Positions 16,053 to 25,026 of a DNA stretch of 64,000 nt are shown piece by piece. The translations under genes were made by a program, and so were the position numbers. Below the pieces are notes generated by a model. It was not told where the DNA came from. It saw only the letters and a list, made by a program, of their open reading frames with translations, and did no database searches. Each line of letters opens with the position of its first letter. Position 1 is the first letter of the stretch. Location: the NCBI RefSeq assembly GCF_026236535.1, contig NZ_JAHTMW010000015.1, forward strand, positions 1 through 64,000, written 5' to 3'. This stretch comes from Streptomyces sp. SKN60. Lineage in GTDB: Bacteria > Actinomycetota > Actinomycetes > Streptomycetales > Streptomycetaceae.

Positions 16053-16893
16053 AGTCGGCGACGTTCGCCTGGTGTTCGGCGTAGCTGCCGGTGAAGCGGG
16101 TGTCGCCGTGCCGCACGGTCACGAAGTACAGCCAGTCGCCGTCCGCCGGGGCGACGGCCGCGCCCATGGCCTGGTCACCGGGGTTGCCGATGGGTGACGG
16201 GGGCAGGCCGCGCCGCTCGTAGGTGTTGTAGGGGCTGTCGACGCGGGTGTCCTGGTGGCTGGTGTCGACGGTGTCCCGGCCCAGGGCGTAGTTGATGGTG
16301 GAGTCCATCTGCAGCGGCATGCCCTGGGCGAGCCGGTTGTAGACGACCCGGGCCACCTTGCCCATGTCCTCGGGGGTGTCGGCCTCCGCCTGGACGATGC
16401 TGGCGACGATGACCATCTGGTGCACGCTCAGCCCGTGGCGGCGGGCGCCGTCGGCGATGCGCGGGTCGCCGAAGCGCTTGGCGGCGGTGGCGACCATGTA
16501 GCGCAGCAGGCCGTCGACGGTGGTGGCCTTGTCGACCGGGTAGGTGGCGGGGAAGAGATAGCCCTCGGGGTTGCCCTCGGCGGCGGCCGGCAGGGCGAGC
16601 TTGGTGGCCGGGGCCTGGGCGGTCTTGCGCGCGGCGCCCTGGGGGAGCTTGAGGGAGCGGTCGACGGCCGCGTACACCTCGCCGTCCCGCCAGCCCTCCG
16701 GGATGAGGAGGGTGCGCTGCTTCTCGGGGACGGGGCGGGGCGCGGGGGCGTCGCCGCCGGTGAACAGCAGCAGCAGCACGGTGATGGCCGTGGCGGTGGC
16801 GAGCAGACCGCCGAGCAGCAACGCGAGCTTCCCGCGCCGGGTGAGCCGGGTGCGGCGGCGACGGGGGTCGGGCTGCCAGGTCCGGTACGTCAT
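16018..16893 (-). CDS. MltG-like endolytic transglycosylase (YceG family)
   Basis: 291 aa with one N-terminal membrane helix (LALLLGGLLATATAITVLLL) and an extracytoplasmic YceG domain. The catalytic segment is MVIVASIVQAEADTPEDMG, followed by VVYNRLAQGMPLQMDSTINY, SPYNTYERRGLPPSPIGNPG and the end DFNEQR. The family cuts nascent glycan strands. The LysM-like first half is short, so this is a small second paralogue rather than the main mltG found beside ruvX. Convergent with, and overlapping, the flavoprotein gene. Confidence 0.88.
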   Translation of the reverse strand: MTYRTWQPDPRRRRTRLTRRGKLALLLGGLLATATAITVLLLLFTGGDAPAPRPVPEKQRTLLIPEGWRDGEVYAAVDRSLKLPQGAARKTAQAPATKLALPAAAEGNPEGYLFPATYPVDKATTVDGLLRYMVATAAKRFGDPRIADGARRHGLSVHQMVIVASIVQAEADTPEDMGKVARVVYNRLAQGMPLQMDSTINYALGRDTVDTSHQDTRVDSPYNTYERRGLPPSPIGNPGDQAMGAAVAPADGDWLYFVTVRHGDTRFTGSYAEHQANVADFNEQRRAAGRS

Positions 16894-16945
16894 GGGCGCA
16901 CGCTAACCCGCTCCGTACCCGATTCCGCGGAACCCGCGCACGCGG

Positions 16946-16984
16946 CAGCGCCGCCGGTCCCTGGGACGGGGGCCGACGGCGCTG
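16946..16984 (-). terminator. Hairpin downstream of the 19-aa peptide gene
   Basis: CAGCGCCG (16946-16953) pairs with CGGCGCTG (16977-16984) around a GC-rich loop, 17 bp past the stop of the small peptide. No U-run; a plausible GC-type terminator. Confidence 0.4.
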
Positions 16985-17000
16985 GCCTTCCTGCTACGGG

Positions 17001-17060
17001 TCAGACGAGCCAGCCCAGGAAGTGGAGGACGCCGGCGAGCAGGTTGGTGATGACGTTCAT
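17001..17060 (-). CDS. 19-aa hydrophobic peptide
   Basis: ATG at 17060, preceded by GAGGAG about 10 bases upstream; product MNVITNLLAGVLHFLGWLV, stop at 17003-17001. It is a single amphipathic/hydrophobic segment and would sit in the membrane. Strong ribosome site plus a hairpin right after the stop suggest a real transcription unit between the exporter and MltG-like genes. I know of no assigned function. Missed by length cut-offs. Confidence 0.5.
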   Translation of the reverse strand: MNVITNLLAGVLHFLGWLV

Positions 17061-17182
17061 GGTGGTGCTTCTCCTCGTACAGAGCTTTCTGTGGGACTGC
17101 GCAGTCGCGGTCTGCAGCCCGTCGCTTGCGCACCGTAATCATCCGACGCCGTACGGGAGTTGGGCAACGAAATCCGGAACGA

Positions 17183-19018
17183 TCACGCGTTCTGGGGAAC
17201 AACCGCTCCCACGTTCGTGTGTTCGTCGCGGCGCACCAGGGCCGCGTACCGCCCGTCGAGGGCGAGCAGTTCCTCGTGGGTGCCGCGCTCGACGATGCGG
17301 CCGGCGTCCAGGACGACGATCTGGTCGGCGTCGCGGACGGTGGAGAGGCGGTGGGCGATGGTGATGGTGGTGCGGCCGGCCGAGAGCGCGTCGATGGCCT
17401 GCTGGACGGCGTGTTCCGTACGGGTGTCGAGGGCGCTGGTCGCCTCGTCGAGGATCAGCACCGGCGGGTCGCGCAGGATGGTGCGGGCGATGGCCAGGCG
17501 CTGCTTCTCGCCGCCCGAGAAGCGGTGGCCGCGCTCGCCGACCAGCGTGTCGTAGCCGTCGGGCAGCGAGGCGATGTGGTCGTGGATCTGGGCGGCGCGG
17601 GCGGCGGCTTGTATCTCCTCGTCGGTGGCGTCGGGCTTGGCGAAGCGCAGGTTGTCCGCGACGGAGGCGTGGAAGAGATAGGTCTCCTGGGAGACCACGC
17701 CGACCGCGCGGGCGAGGGTGTCGAAGTCGAGGTCGCGCACGTCGACGCCGTCGAGGGTGACCCGGCCGTCGGTCACGTCGTAGAGCCGGGGGACGAGGTA
17801 GCTGAGGGTGGACTTGCCGGAGCCGGTGGGGCCGACCACGGCGAGGCTGCCGCCGGCCGGGACGGTGAGGTCGATCGCGTCGAGGGTGGGGCGGCCCTCG
17901 CCCTCGGGCTCGTAACGGAAGGTGGCCTTGTCGAAGGAGACCTCGCCGGCGACCTTGGAGAGGCGCACGGGCTCGTCGGGTTCGGTGATCTCGACGGGCA
18001 GGTCGAGGTACTCGAAGATGCGCTGGAAGAGGGCGAGCGAGGTCTGCATCTGCACGCCGGTGGACAGCAGGCTCACGGTGGGCCGGAAGAGGCCCTGCTG
18101 GAGCGAGACGAAGGCGACCAGGGTGCCGAGCGAGATCGCGGGGCCGCCGACCTGGAGGGCGAGGCCGGCCGCCCAGTAGAGCAGGGCGGGCATGGCGGCC
18201 ATGACGATGCCTATGGTCGACATCCGCCAGCGGCCGGCCATGGAGGAGCGCACTTCGAGGTCGACCAGGCGCTCGGACTCGTCGGCGAAGGACTTCGTCA
18301 GGGAGTCGGCGCGGCCCATGGTGCGGCCGAGCAGGATGCCGCTGACGGACAGCGACTCGGTGACGGTGGCGGCCATGGCGGCCATCTGCTTCTGGCGCCG
18401 GGTGGTGATCCGCTTGCGCTCGCGGCCGACCCGGCGGCTGATCCAGACGAAGACGGGGAGCAGCAGCAGCGAGACCAGGGTGAGCCGCCAGTCGAGGGCG
18501 AGCATGGCGACGACGCTGGCGACGACGGCGGTGAGGTTGGAGACGAGCGAGGTGGCGGTCGAGGTGACCGTGGCCTGCATGCCGCCGATGTCGTTGGCGA
18601 TGCGGGACTGGACCTCGCCGGTGCGGGTGCGGGTGAAGAAGGCCAGCGGCATGCGCTGCAGCTGGGCGTAGACCGCGGTGCGCAGGTCGTGCATGACACG
18701 CTGGCCGACGGTGGTGGAGATGAGGGTCTGGAGCACGCCGAAGACGCCGGAGGTCACGGCGGTGAGGATCATGCCGAGGGCGAGCAGGCTGAGCAGCCCG
18801 GTGCGGCCCTGCGGGATGGCGGTGTCCAGGATCTCGCGGAGCAGGAAGGGCGAGGCGACGGACACCAGCGACGAGGCGGCCACGAGCAGGCCGACCACGG
18901 CGAGGCGGCCGCGATAGGGGTGGAAGAGCCGGAGGATGCGCCGCAGCTGGGCGGGTTCCTTGGGCTCCTTGGGATCACGGGCGGGGGGCGTCCAGGCGGA
19001 CTCGTCGTGCGGATGCAT
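17183..19018 (-). CDS. ABC exporter, fused membrane and ATPase domains
   Basis: 611-aa half-transporter: six-helix exporter domain (residues about 40-340) then NBD with Walker A VVGPTGSGKST, Q-loop VVSQETYLFHASVADNLRF, signature FSGGEKQRLAIAR, Walker B VLILDEATSALD and H-loop ITIAHRLSTV. All ATP-site motifs are intact so it could work as a homodimer, a lipid or drug exporter. Divergent from a MarR regulator 92 bp away with a shared operator, so induction by its own substrate is likely. Confidence 0.92.
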   Translation of the reverse strand: MHPHDESAWTPPARDPKEPKEPAQLRRILRLFHPYRGRLAVVGLLVAASSLVSVASPFLLREILDTAIPQGRTGLLSLLALGMILTAVTSGVFGVLQTLISTTVGQRVMHDLRTAVYAQLQRMPLAFFTRTRTGEVQSRIANDIGGMQATVTSTATSLVSNLTAVVASVVAMLALDWRLTLVSLLLLPVFVWISRRVGRERKRITTRRQKQMAAMAATVTESLSVSGILLGRTMGRADSLTKSFADESERLVDLEVRSSMAGRWRMSTIGIVMAAMPALLYWAAGLALQVGGPAISLGTLVAFVSLQQGLFRPTVSLLSTGVQMQTSLALFQRIFEYLDLPVEITEPDEPVRLSKVAGEVSFDKATFRYEPEGEGRPTLDAIDLTVPAGGSLAVVGPTGSGKSTLSYLVPRLYDVTDGRVTLDGVDVRDLDFDTLARAVGVVSQETYLFHASVADNLRFAKPDATDEEIQAAARAAQIHDHIASLPDGYDTLVGERGHRFSGGEKQRLAIARTILRDPPVLILDEATSALDTRTEHAVQQAIDALSAGRTTITIAHRLSTVRDADQIVVLDAGRIVERGTHEELLALDGRYAALVRRDEHTNVGAVVPQNA

Positions 19019-19062
19019 GGGCTCCTACGAGGGTTCGAGAGTGGGGCGATGAGAGCATAGCT

Positions 19063-19085
19063 CATTGTTACCTATACTCACAATG
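19063..19085. promoter_or_regulatory. MarR operator overlapping a -10 box
   Basis: Inverted repeat CATTGT-N11-ACAATG in the 92-bp divergent gap. The spacer contains TATACT (19073-19078), a good -10 element for the plus-strand marR promoter. Placement fits MarR dimer repression of both genes. Confidence 0.6.
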
Positions 19086-19110
19086 CACGTGGTCCTGATA
19101 TTGTTCCGTC

Positions 19111-19572
19111 ATGAGTACCCCGGCCCTCCCCGACTCCCCCGACCCCGACGGTGTCCTCGCCGAGCAGCTGCTGCGGCTCACCCGCCGGCTGCACCGCCAT
19201 CACAAGCGGTATCTGGAGCCGGTCGGGATCACCCCTGCGCAGTTCCGGCTGCTCCGGACGGTCGCGCACTACGAGGAGCCGCCGCGGATGGCCGATCTCG
19301 CGGCCCGGCTCGAGGTGGTCCCCCGCGCGGTGACGAGTCTGGTGGACGGCCTGGAGGCCGCCGGCCGGGTGCGCCGGGTGCCCGATCCGACCAATCGCCG
19401 GGTGGTCCGGATCGAGCTCACCGACGCCGGCCGCGACACGCTGAGGGAGTTGCGCAGCGCGCGCCGTGCCGCCGCAGAGGACATCCTTGCCCCACTGACC
19501 GTCGAACAGCGCGAAGTGCTCGGAGGTCTGCTGTCCGCCCTGGTCGACGGCGGTCCTGAGCGGGCCTGCTGA
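19111..19572 (+). CDS. MarR-family transcriptional regulator
   Basis: 153 aa winged-helix protein: ITPAQFRLLRTVAHYEEPPR (helix 2), recognition part MADLAARLEVVPRAVTSLVD, wing RRVPDPTNRRVVRIELTDAG, and long dimer helices at both ends. Divergent from the ABC exporter at 17183-19018 which it presumably represses. Confidence 0.9.
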   Translation: MSTPALPDSPDPDGVLAEQLLRLTRRLHRHHKRYLEPVGITPAQFRLLRTVAHYEEPPRMADLAARLEVVPRAVTSLVDGLEAAGRVRRVPDPTNRRVVRIELTDAGRDTLRELRSARRAAAEDILAPLTVEQREVLGGLLSALVDGGPERAC

Positions 19573-19612
19573 GATCCCCGGGCACGCCGCGCGCCGGAGG
19601 GGAGCGCTGGCC

Positions 19613-22537
19613 ATGCCCGTACGGGAGCCGAACCCGCAGTCGCTGCGAGCCGGTACGAAGCGACGGGCGGCGCCCGACCGTGTGCCGGACCTCCAGGCCC
19701 GGGGCACCCCGAAGCATCTGCGCGAGGAGCTGGTCGCCGTCCTCGGCCCCGGGAAGGTGCTCTCGAAAGTCTCCGACCTGGTGCGTTACGCCTCCGACGC
19801 GAGCCCCTACCGCTTCCTGCCGCAGGTCGTGGTGGTGGCCGAGGACCTCGACGACATCTCGGCCGTCCTGTCGTACGCGCACGGCAAGGGCCGCGAGGTG
19901 GTGTTCCGGGCCGCCGGGACCAGCCTCAACGGGCAGGCGCAGGGCGAGGACATCCTGGTCGACGTGCGCCGGCACTGGGCGGGCGTGGAGGTCCTGGACG
20001 GCGGCGCCCGGGCCCGGATCCGGCCCGGCACGACCGTGGTCCGGGCGAACGCGGCGCTCGCGCCGTACGGCCGGGTGCTCGGTCCCGATCCGGCGAGCGC
20101 CCTCGCCTGCACGATCGGCGGGGTGGTCGCCAACAACGCCTCCGGCATGACGGCCGGCACCACCCGGAACTCCTACCGGACGCTCGCCTCGCTCACCTTC
20201 GTGCTGCCGAGCGGCACCGTGGTCGACACCGCCGACCCGGCTGCCGACGAGGAGCTGGCCCGGGCCGAGCCGCGGCTGTGCGCCGGGCTCATGGCCCTGA
20301 AGGCGGAGATCGAGGCGGACCCGGAGCTGACGGCGCGGATCCGCGCCAAGTACGCGATCAAGAACACCAACGGCTACCGGCTCGACGCCTTCCTCGACGG
20401 CGCCACCCCGGTGGAGATCCTGCGCGGTCTGATGGTGGGCTCCGAGGGCACCTTCGGCTTCATCGCCGAGACCGTCTTCGACACCGTCCCCCTGGACCGG
20501 ATGGTGTCCACGGCACTGCTCTTCTTCCCCTCGCTGCCGGCCGCCGCGGCCGCCGTGCCCGGCTTCAACGAGGCCGGGGCGCTGGCCGTGGAGCTGATGG
20601 ACGGCAACACCCTGCGCGCCTCGGTGAGCGTACCCGGGGTGCCGGGCGACTGGGCGGAGCTGCCGAAGGAGACCGCCGCGCTGCTCGTGGAGTTCCGGGC
20701 GCCGGACGAGGCCGGGCTGCGGGCGTACGAGGAGGCGGCGGCCGCCGTCCTGGCGGACCTTGAGCCGGTCGCGCCGGTGGCCTCCGTGGACAACGCCTTC
20801 ACCCGCGACCCGGGGACGATCGGCGGGTACTGGAAGGCCCGCAGGGCCTTCGTGACGGCGGTCGGCGGCTCCCGCCCCTCGGGGACGACCCTGATCGCCG
20901 AGGACTTCGCGGTGCCGCCCGAGCGGCTCGCCGAAGCCTGCGCGGAGCTGCTCGACCTGCAGGCCCGGCACGGCTTCGACGCCGCCGTGGCCGGGCACGC
21001 CGCACACGGCAATCTGCACTTCCTGCTCGCCTTCGACGCGGGCGACCCGGCCGACGTCGAGCGCTACGCGTCCTTCATGGACGAGTTCTGCAAGCTCACC
21101 GTGGAGCGCTTCGACGGCTCGCTGAAGGCCGAGCACGCCACCGGCCGCAACATCGCGCCGTTCCTGGAGCTGGAGTGGGGGCCGAGGGCGACCGAGCTGA
21201 TGTGGCGGACCAAGGAGGTCATCGACCCGGACGGGGTGCTCGCCCCGCGGATCGTCCTGGACCGCGACCCGCAGGCCCATCTGCGCGGTCTGAAGACCAT
21301 CCCCACCGTGGAGGCGGTCGCCGACCCGTGCATCGAGTGCGGCTTCTGCGAACCCACCTGCCCCAGCCACGATCTGACGACCACACCACGCCAACGCATC
21401 GTGCTGCGCCGGGAGATGATGCGACAGGCCGACGGATCACCGGTCGAGACGGCCCTGTTGGAGTCGTACGGCTATGACGCCGTCGACACCTGCGCCGGCG
21501 ACTCCACCTGCGCCCTCGCCTGCCCGGTCGGCATCGACACGGGAGCGATGATGAAGGCGTTCCGGCACGAGCGGCACTCGCCGGCCGAGGAGCGGGTCGC
21601 GGCGCTCGCGGCGAGCCGGTTCAAGGCCGTGGAGGCCTCGGCGCGGCTCGCGGTGGCGGCGGCCGCCCGGATGGGCGACGGATTCCTGGCGTCGGTGACG
21701 GGCCTGGCGCGCAGGGCGGCGCGGCCGGACCTGGTGCCCGAGTGGCTGCCCGAGATCCCCGGCGCGGCCGGCCGCCGGCTGCCGCGCACCCACCGGCCGG
21801 CCGCCGTCGCCGTCTACTACCCGGCCTGTGTGAACCGGATCTTCGGCAATCCGGAGGGACTTGACGGACCGTCACTGCCGGAGGCGGTGGTGGCGCTCTC
21901 GGCCCGCGCCGGGCGGCCGGTGTGGATCCCGGACGACGTGGCGGGCACCTGCTGCGCCACCATCTGGCACTCCAAGGGCTACGAGCGCGGCGACGAGGTG
22001 ATGGCCAACCGGATCGTGGCGGCCGCCTGGGGCTGGACCGCCGGGGGCCGGCTGCCGCTGGTGGTCGACGCCTCCTCCTGCACGCTGGGCATCGCGCGCG
22101 AGGTCGTGCCGTACCTCACCGACGAGAACCGGGAGCTGCACGCCGAACTCACCGTCGTGGACTCGCTGGTGTGGGCGGCCGACGAGCTGCTGCCCCGCCT
22201 CGACGTGCGCCGCCGGGCCGGCTCGGCCGTGGTCCACCCGACCTGTTCCATGCGGCACCTGGGCGACGAGGAGAAGCTGACGGAGCTCGCCGGGGCCTGC
22301 GCCGAGGAGGTCGTCGTCCCGGTCGACGCGGGCTGCTGCGCCTTCGCCGGCGACCGGGGCATGCTCCATCCGGAGCTGACCGCCTCGGCCACCGCGCGGG
22401 AGGCCGCCGAGGTGACCGCCCACCCCTTCGACCTGCACCTCTCGGCCAACCGGATGTGCGAGGTCGGCATGGACCGCGCGACGGGCCGCACGTACTACTC
22501 GGCGCTCATCGCCCTGGAGCACGCGACCCGCCCCTGA
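19613..22537 (+). CDS. FAD-linked oxidase fused to Fe-S (D-lactate dehydrogenase type)
   Basis: 974 aa. Residues about 40-270 form the PCMH FAD-binding domain (VVFRAAGTSLNGQAQGEDIL, then CTIGGVVANNASGM), followed by FAD-oxidase C (AAHGNLHFLLAF, HATGRNIAPFLE), then two 4Fe-4S motifs CIECGFCEPTCP and CAGDSTCALACP, and a CCG-type domain (YYPACVNRIFG, DDVAGTCCATIW, VDAGCCAFAGD). This is the architecture of quinone-linked D-lactate/glycolate dehydrogenases of the Dld-II/YdiJ type, working at the membrane face. ATG 19613 follows GGAGGGGAGC. Confidence 0.9.
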   Translation: MPVREPNPQSLRAGTKRRAAPDRVPDLQARGTPKHLREELVAVLGPGKVLSKVSDLVRYASDASPYRFLPQVVVVAEDLDDISAVLSYAHGKGREVVFRAAGTSLNGQAQGEDILVDVRRHWAGVEVLDGGARARIRPGTTVVRANAALAPYGRVLGPDPASALACTIGGVVANNASGMTAGTTRNSYRTLASLTFVLPSGTVVDTADPAADEELARAEPRLCAGLMALKAEIEADPELTARIRAKYAIKNTNGYRLDAFLDGATPVEILRGLMVGSEGTFGFIAETVFDTVPLDRMVSTALLFFPSLPAAAAAVPGFNEAGALAVELMDGNTLRASVSVPGVPGDWAELPKETAALLVEFRAPDEAGLRAYEEAAAAVLADLEPVAPVASVDNAFTRDPGTIGGYWKARRAFVTAVGGSRPSGTTLIAEDFAVPPERLAEACAELLDLQARHGFDAAVAGHAAHGNLHFLLAFDAGDPADVERYASFMDEFCKLTVERFDGSLKAEHATGRNIAPFLELEWGPRATELMWRTKEVIDPDGVLAPRIVLDRDPQAHLRGLKTIPTVEAVADPCIECGFCEPTCPSHDLTTTPRQRIVLRREMMRQADGSPVETALLESYGYDAVDTCAGDSTCALACPVGIDTGAMMKAFRHERHSPAEERVAALAASRFKAVEASARLAVAAAARMGDGFLASVTGLARRAARPDLVPEWLPEIPGAAGRRLPRTHRPAAVAVYYPACVNRIFGNPEGLDGPSLPEAVVALSARAGRPVWIPDDVAGTCCATIWHSKGYERGDEVMANRIVAAAWGWTAGGRLPLVVDASSCTLGIAREVVPYLTDENRELHAELTVVDSLVWAADELLPRLDVRRRAGSAVVHPTCSMRHLGDEEKLTELAGACAEEVVVPVDAGCCAFAGDRGMLHPELTASATAREAAEVTAHPFDLHLSANRMCEVGMDRATGRTYYSALIALEHATRP

Positions 22538-22677
22538 CGCTCCGTCCCCTGACGGCCCTCCCCCTGCCCCGGCGGCCCCCTGACCCGTCACCTGCCGATT
22601 CGTTGGTACAGTTCCGGATCTCTCCCCGGCGCACGGCTGTTCGACGCCCAGGGGACCACCAAGAGGAGAGACCGACC

Positions 22678-23244
22678 GTGGGGACTGACGTCGACGACGC
22701 CGCCTCCGTGGAGTTCCATGCCTTCTTCGAGCGCCACTACGCCGAGCTGGCCCGCCTCGCCCATCTGCTGACCGGCGAGGCGGACGCCGCCGACGACCTG
22801 GCGGCGGACGCCCTGCTCGCGCTGTGGCACCGCTGGGACCGGGTGCGCGCCGCGGAGCATCCGGTGGCGTACGCGCGCGGGGTCGTCGCGAATCTCGCCC
22901 GCACCCGGATCCGCGGCGCGGTGCGGGAGCGGCGCCGGATCGCCCTGTTCTGGTCGCAGCGCGAGGAGCGGGCCGAGAACCCGGATGTCGCCGGGGTCGT
23001 CGACGTCCAGGCCGCGCTGCGCCGGCTGCCGTTCCGCAAGCGGGCCTGCGTGGTGCTCCGGCACGCCTTCGACCTCTCGGAGAAGGACACCGCGCTGGCC
23101 CTGGGCGTGTCGGTGGGTACGGTGAAGAGCCAGACCTCGAAGGGGATGGCCGAGCTGCAGCGGCTGCTCGGGACGCGCGGAGCGCCGCAGCGCTTGCAGG
23201 CGGCGATGGCGCGCGGCGGCGAGGCCGGAGGAAGGGACCGATGA
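22678..23244 (+). CDS. SigE-family ECF RNA polymerase sigma factor
   Basis: 188 aa from GTG 22678, with AGAGGAGAG at 22662-22670; the longer frame upstream is not used because it would overlap the oxidase gene out of frame. Sigma region 2: FHAFFERHYAELARLAHLLT, then ADDLAADALLALWHRWDRV; region 4: LRRLPFRKRACVVLRHAF, DLSEKDTALALGVSVGTVKS. Four-base overlap with the next gene, a membrane protein in the anti-sigma position. Confidence 0.9.
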   Translation: MGTDVDDAASVEFHAFFERHYAELARLAHLLTGEADAADDLAADALLALWHRWDRVRAAEHPVAYARGVVANLARTRIRGAVRERRRIALFWSQREERAENPDVAGVVDVQAALRRLPFRKRACVVLRHAFDLSEKDTALALGVSVGTVKSQTSKGMAELQRLLGTRGAPQRLQAAMARGGEAGGRDR

Positions 23245-24119
23245 CGCGGGACGTGGACGACGAGCTGCGGGCCCGGCTGCGCGAGGCGGCGGGGGCGCAT
23301 CGGCCGGACCGCGCCCGGATCCTGGCCAGGGTCGAGCGCGGCATGGCCGGGCCGGCCGGCGCGGAGCGTGGCGCGCGCCGGCGGCCGGCGGCCGGCCGGC
23401 TGCGGCTCGCGGGCGTCACGGCCGCGGTCGCGGGTGTGCTCGCGGTCGGCGGCTTCGCCGTCGCCGCCGCGGTGAAGGAGGAGGTCCCCACGCCGCCGCA
23501 GGGCACGGTCTCCATGCCGCCCGCGCCGTCGTCGCCGAAGGAGACGGACCGCCCGCCCGTCGTCCCGACGGGTCCGACGCCGGGGGCGACGGACGGCCGT
23601 ACGGACGCCCCGAAACAGCCCGACCGGACCACCGCCGCACCCCCGACCACCACCCCGCTCCCGGGCGGCGACTCCTCCGCGTCCGCCCCGCCCCCGGGCG
23701 GGACCTCCGGCGTCGCGGACGGGCCGCTGTGGTCGGACGGCTCGGTGGACCCGCACAGCAACGCGTACTGGGCGCAGAGCAACATCACCCTGAAGACGAC
23801 CGCGGAGCTCTCCGCGCTCACGGTCCGGCTCCGGGTCGCGCAGACCGGCGGGGTGGCCTCGACGGGCGCCTGGCGCTCGCTGCCGGAGCAGGACTTCGCC
23901 CTCACCGTCGAGGAGCGGGACGGCTTCCTCGTCTACACCTGGGTGCTCAAGCGCGGCCGTACGGTCCCGGCGGGCGAGTGGGTGTTCGCCGGGCAGTACG
24001 ACCACCGGAGCGGCGGCCGGGACGCCACGGACGACCGGTACACAGTCACGGCTACGACCTCCGCGGGTGCCGAACGCCCGTCCGTCTCGGGGGACTTCGG
24101 ACCGCACGGCGACAACTGA
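23241..24119 (+). CDS. Membrane protein in anti-sigma position
   Basis: 292 aa from ATG 23241 overlapping the sigma stop codon. Short cytoplasmic part (residues 1-55, Arg-rich), one membrane helix LRLAGVTAAVAGVLAVGGFA, a long Pro/Thr/Ser-rich extracellular linker (about 85-160) and a globular C-terminal domain (LWSDGSVDPHSNAYWAQSN, QYDHRSGGRDATDDRYTV). The layout suits a partner that tethers or senses for the ECF factor; no zinc-binding anti-sigma HxxxCxxC motif is present, so direct inhibition is inferred from context only. Confidence 0.75.
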   Translation: MTRDVDDELRARLREAAGAHRPDRARILARVERGMAGPAGAERGARRRPAAGRLRLAGVTAAVAGVLAVGGFAVAAAVKEEVPTPPQGTVSMPPAPSSPKETDRPPVVPTGPTPGATDGRTDAPKQPDRTTAAPPTTTPLPGGDSSASAPPPGGTSGVADGPLWSDGSVDPHSNAYWAQSNITLKTTAELSALTVRLRVAQTGGVASTGAWRSLPEQDFALTVEERDGFLVYTWVLKRGRTVPAGEWVFAGQYDHRSGGRDATDDRYTVTATTSAGAERPSVSGDFGPHGDN

Positions 24120-24227
24120 ACGAACCCCGGCGGGTCTTCGTCAAGGGATCTTCCTCGGCTCGGCAACCCTTTCCGCACCGGTGGCGACCACGGGGCGCAA
24201 CCATCCCCCACCATTCAAGGATTGGGT

Positions 24228-24946
24228 ATGACAGTCCAGCCCGAACGGCCCGTACGCCGGCACCGTCGCCGCCTCACCAGGCGGCGCGCGGTCATCGGCG
24301 GTGCCGCCGCGTTCGGCCTCCTCGGGACGGCGATCGTCACCACGACGATGCTGTCCTCGGCCGGTGCCGCGTCCACCTCCGCGTCCACCTCCGCCTCCGC
24401 CTCCGCTTGGCCGAAGGCCACCGGCACGAAGCCCGTCAGCGGCACCATCAAGGTGACGGGCACGTACGACGGCAAGTACCGGCGCTTCCAGGGCAGCGGC
24501 CCGCTCGGCGGCAGCGGCCAGGACGAGGGCCAGGACCCGGTGTTCCGGCTCGCGGACGGCGCGGTCCTGAAGAACGTCATCCTCGGCACCCCCGCCGCCG
24601 ACGGCATCCACTGCCTGGGCAGCTGCACGCTGCAGAACGTCTGGTGGGAGGACGTCGGCGAGGACGCCGCCACCTTCAAGGGGAAGTCGGCGTCGTCCGT
24701 AACCGCCAGGTGATCGTCAACGACGTGGACGTGACCGCGCCGGGCAACTCGATCGTCGGCATCAACGCCAACTACGGCGACACCGTGGCCCTGCGCAATG
24801 TGCGCATCAGCGGCGACGGCGGCCGGAAGATCAAGCCGTGCACGCGCTTCCGGGGCAACACCACGGGCGCCGAGCCCAAGGTCCTGGGCACCGGCCCCAA
24901 CAGCACGCACTGCCGGTACACGGCGGCGGACCTCACCTACAAGTAG
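24228..24946 (+). pseudogene. Family PL3 pectate lyase with internal deletion
   Basis: Secreted beta-helix lyase. Tat-like signal RRHRRRLTRRRAVIGGAAAF, a Ser/Ala linker, then SGTIKVTGTYDGKYRRFQG, ADGAVLKNVILGTPAADGIH and LQNVWWEDVGEDAATFKG in one frame up to a stop at 24713. The rest, NRQVIVNDVDVTAPGNSIVG, NANYGDTVALRNVRISGD and the end CRYTAADLTYK, is in another frame from about 24,705 to 24,946. In PL3 enzymes some 45-50 residues (the turn with the SCGNC-type segment and part of the catalytic groove) separate KGKSA from this point, so a deletion of a length not divisible by three occurred at about 24,700. Non-functional. Confidence 0.7.
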
Positions 24947-25026
24947 GCCCTACGAGTAGGCGCCCGCAGAGCGGTGTCCGGGCCCTCGGCGGACGGCCCG
25001 GACACCACACCGCGGTCCCATGGCGC

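Noticed and set aside
17126-19060. A 644-aa plus-strand Gly/Glu/Asp-rich protein
   Set aside because: Antisense shadow of the ABC exporter caused by high GC at third positions.
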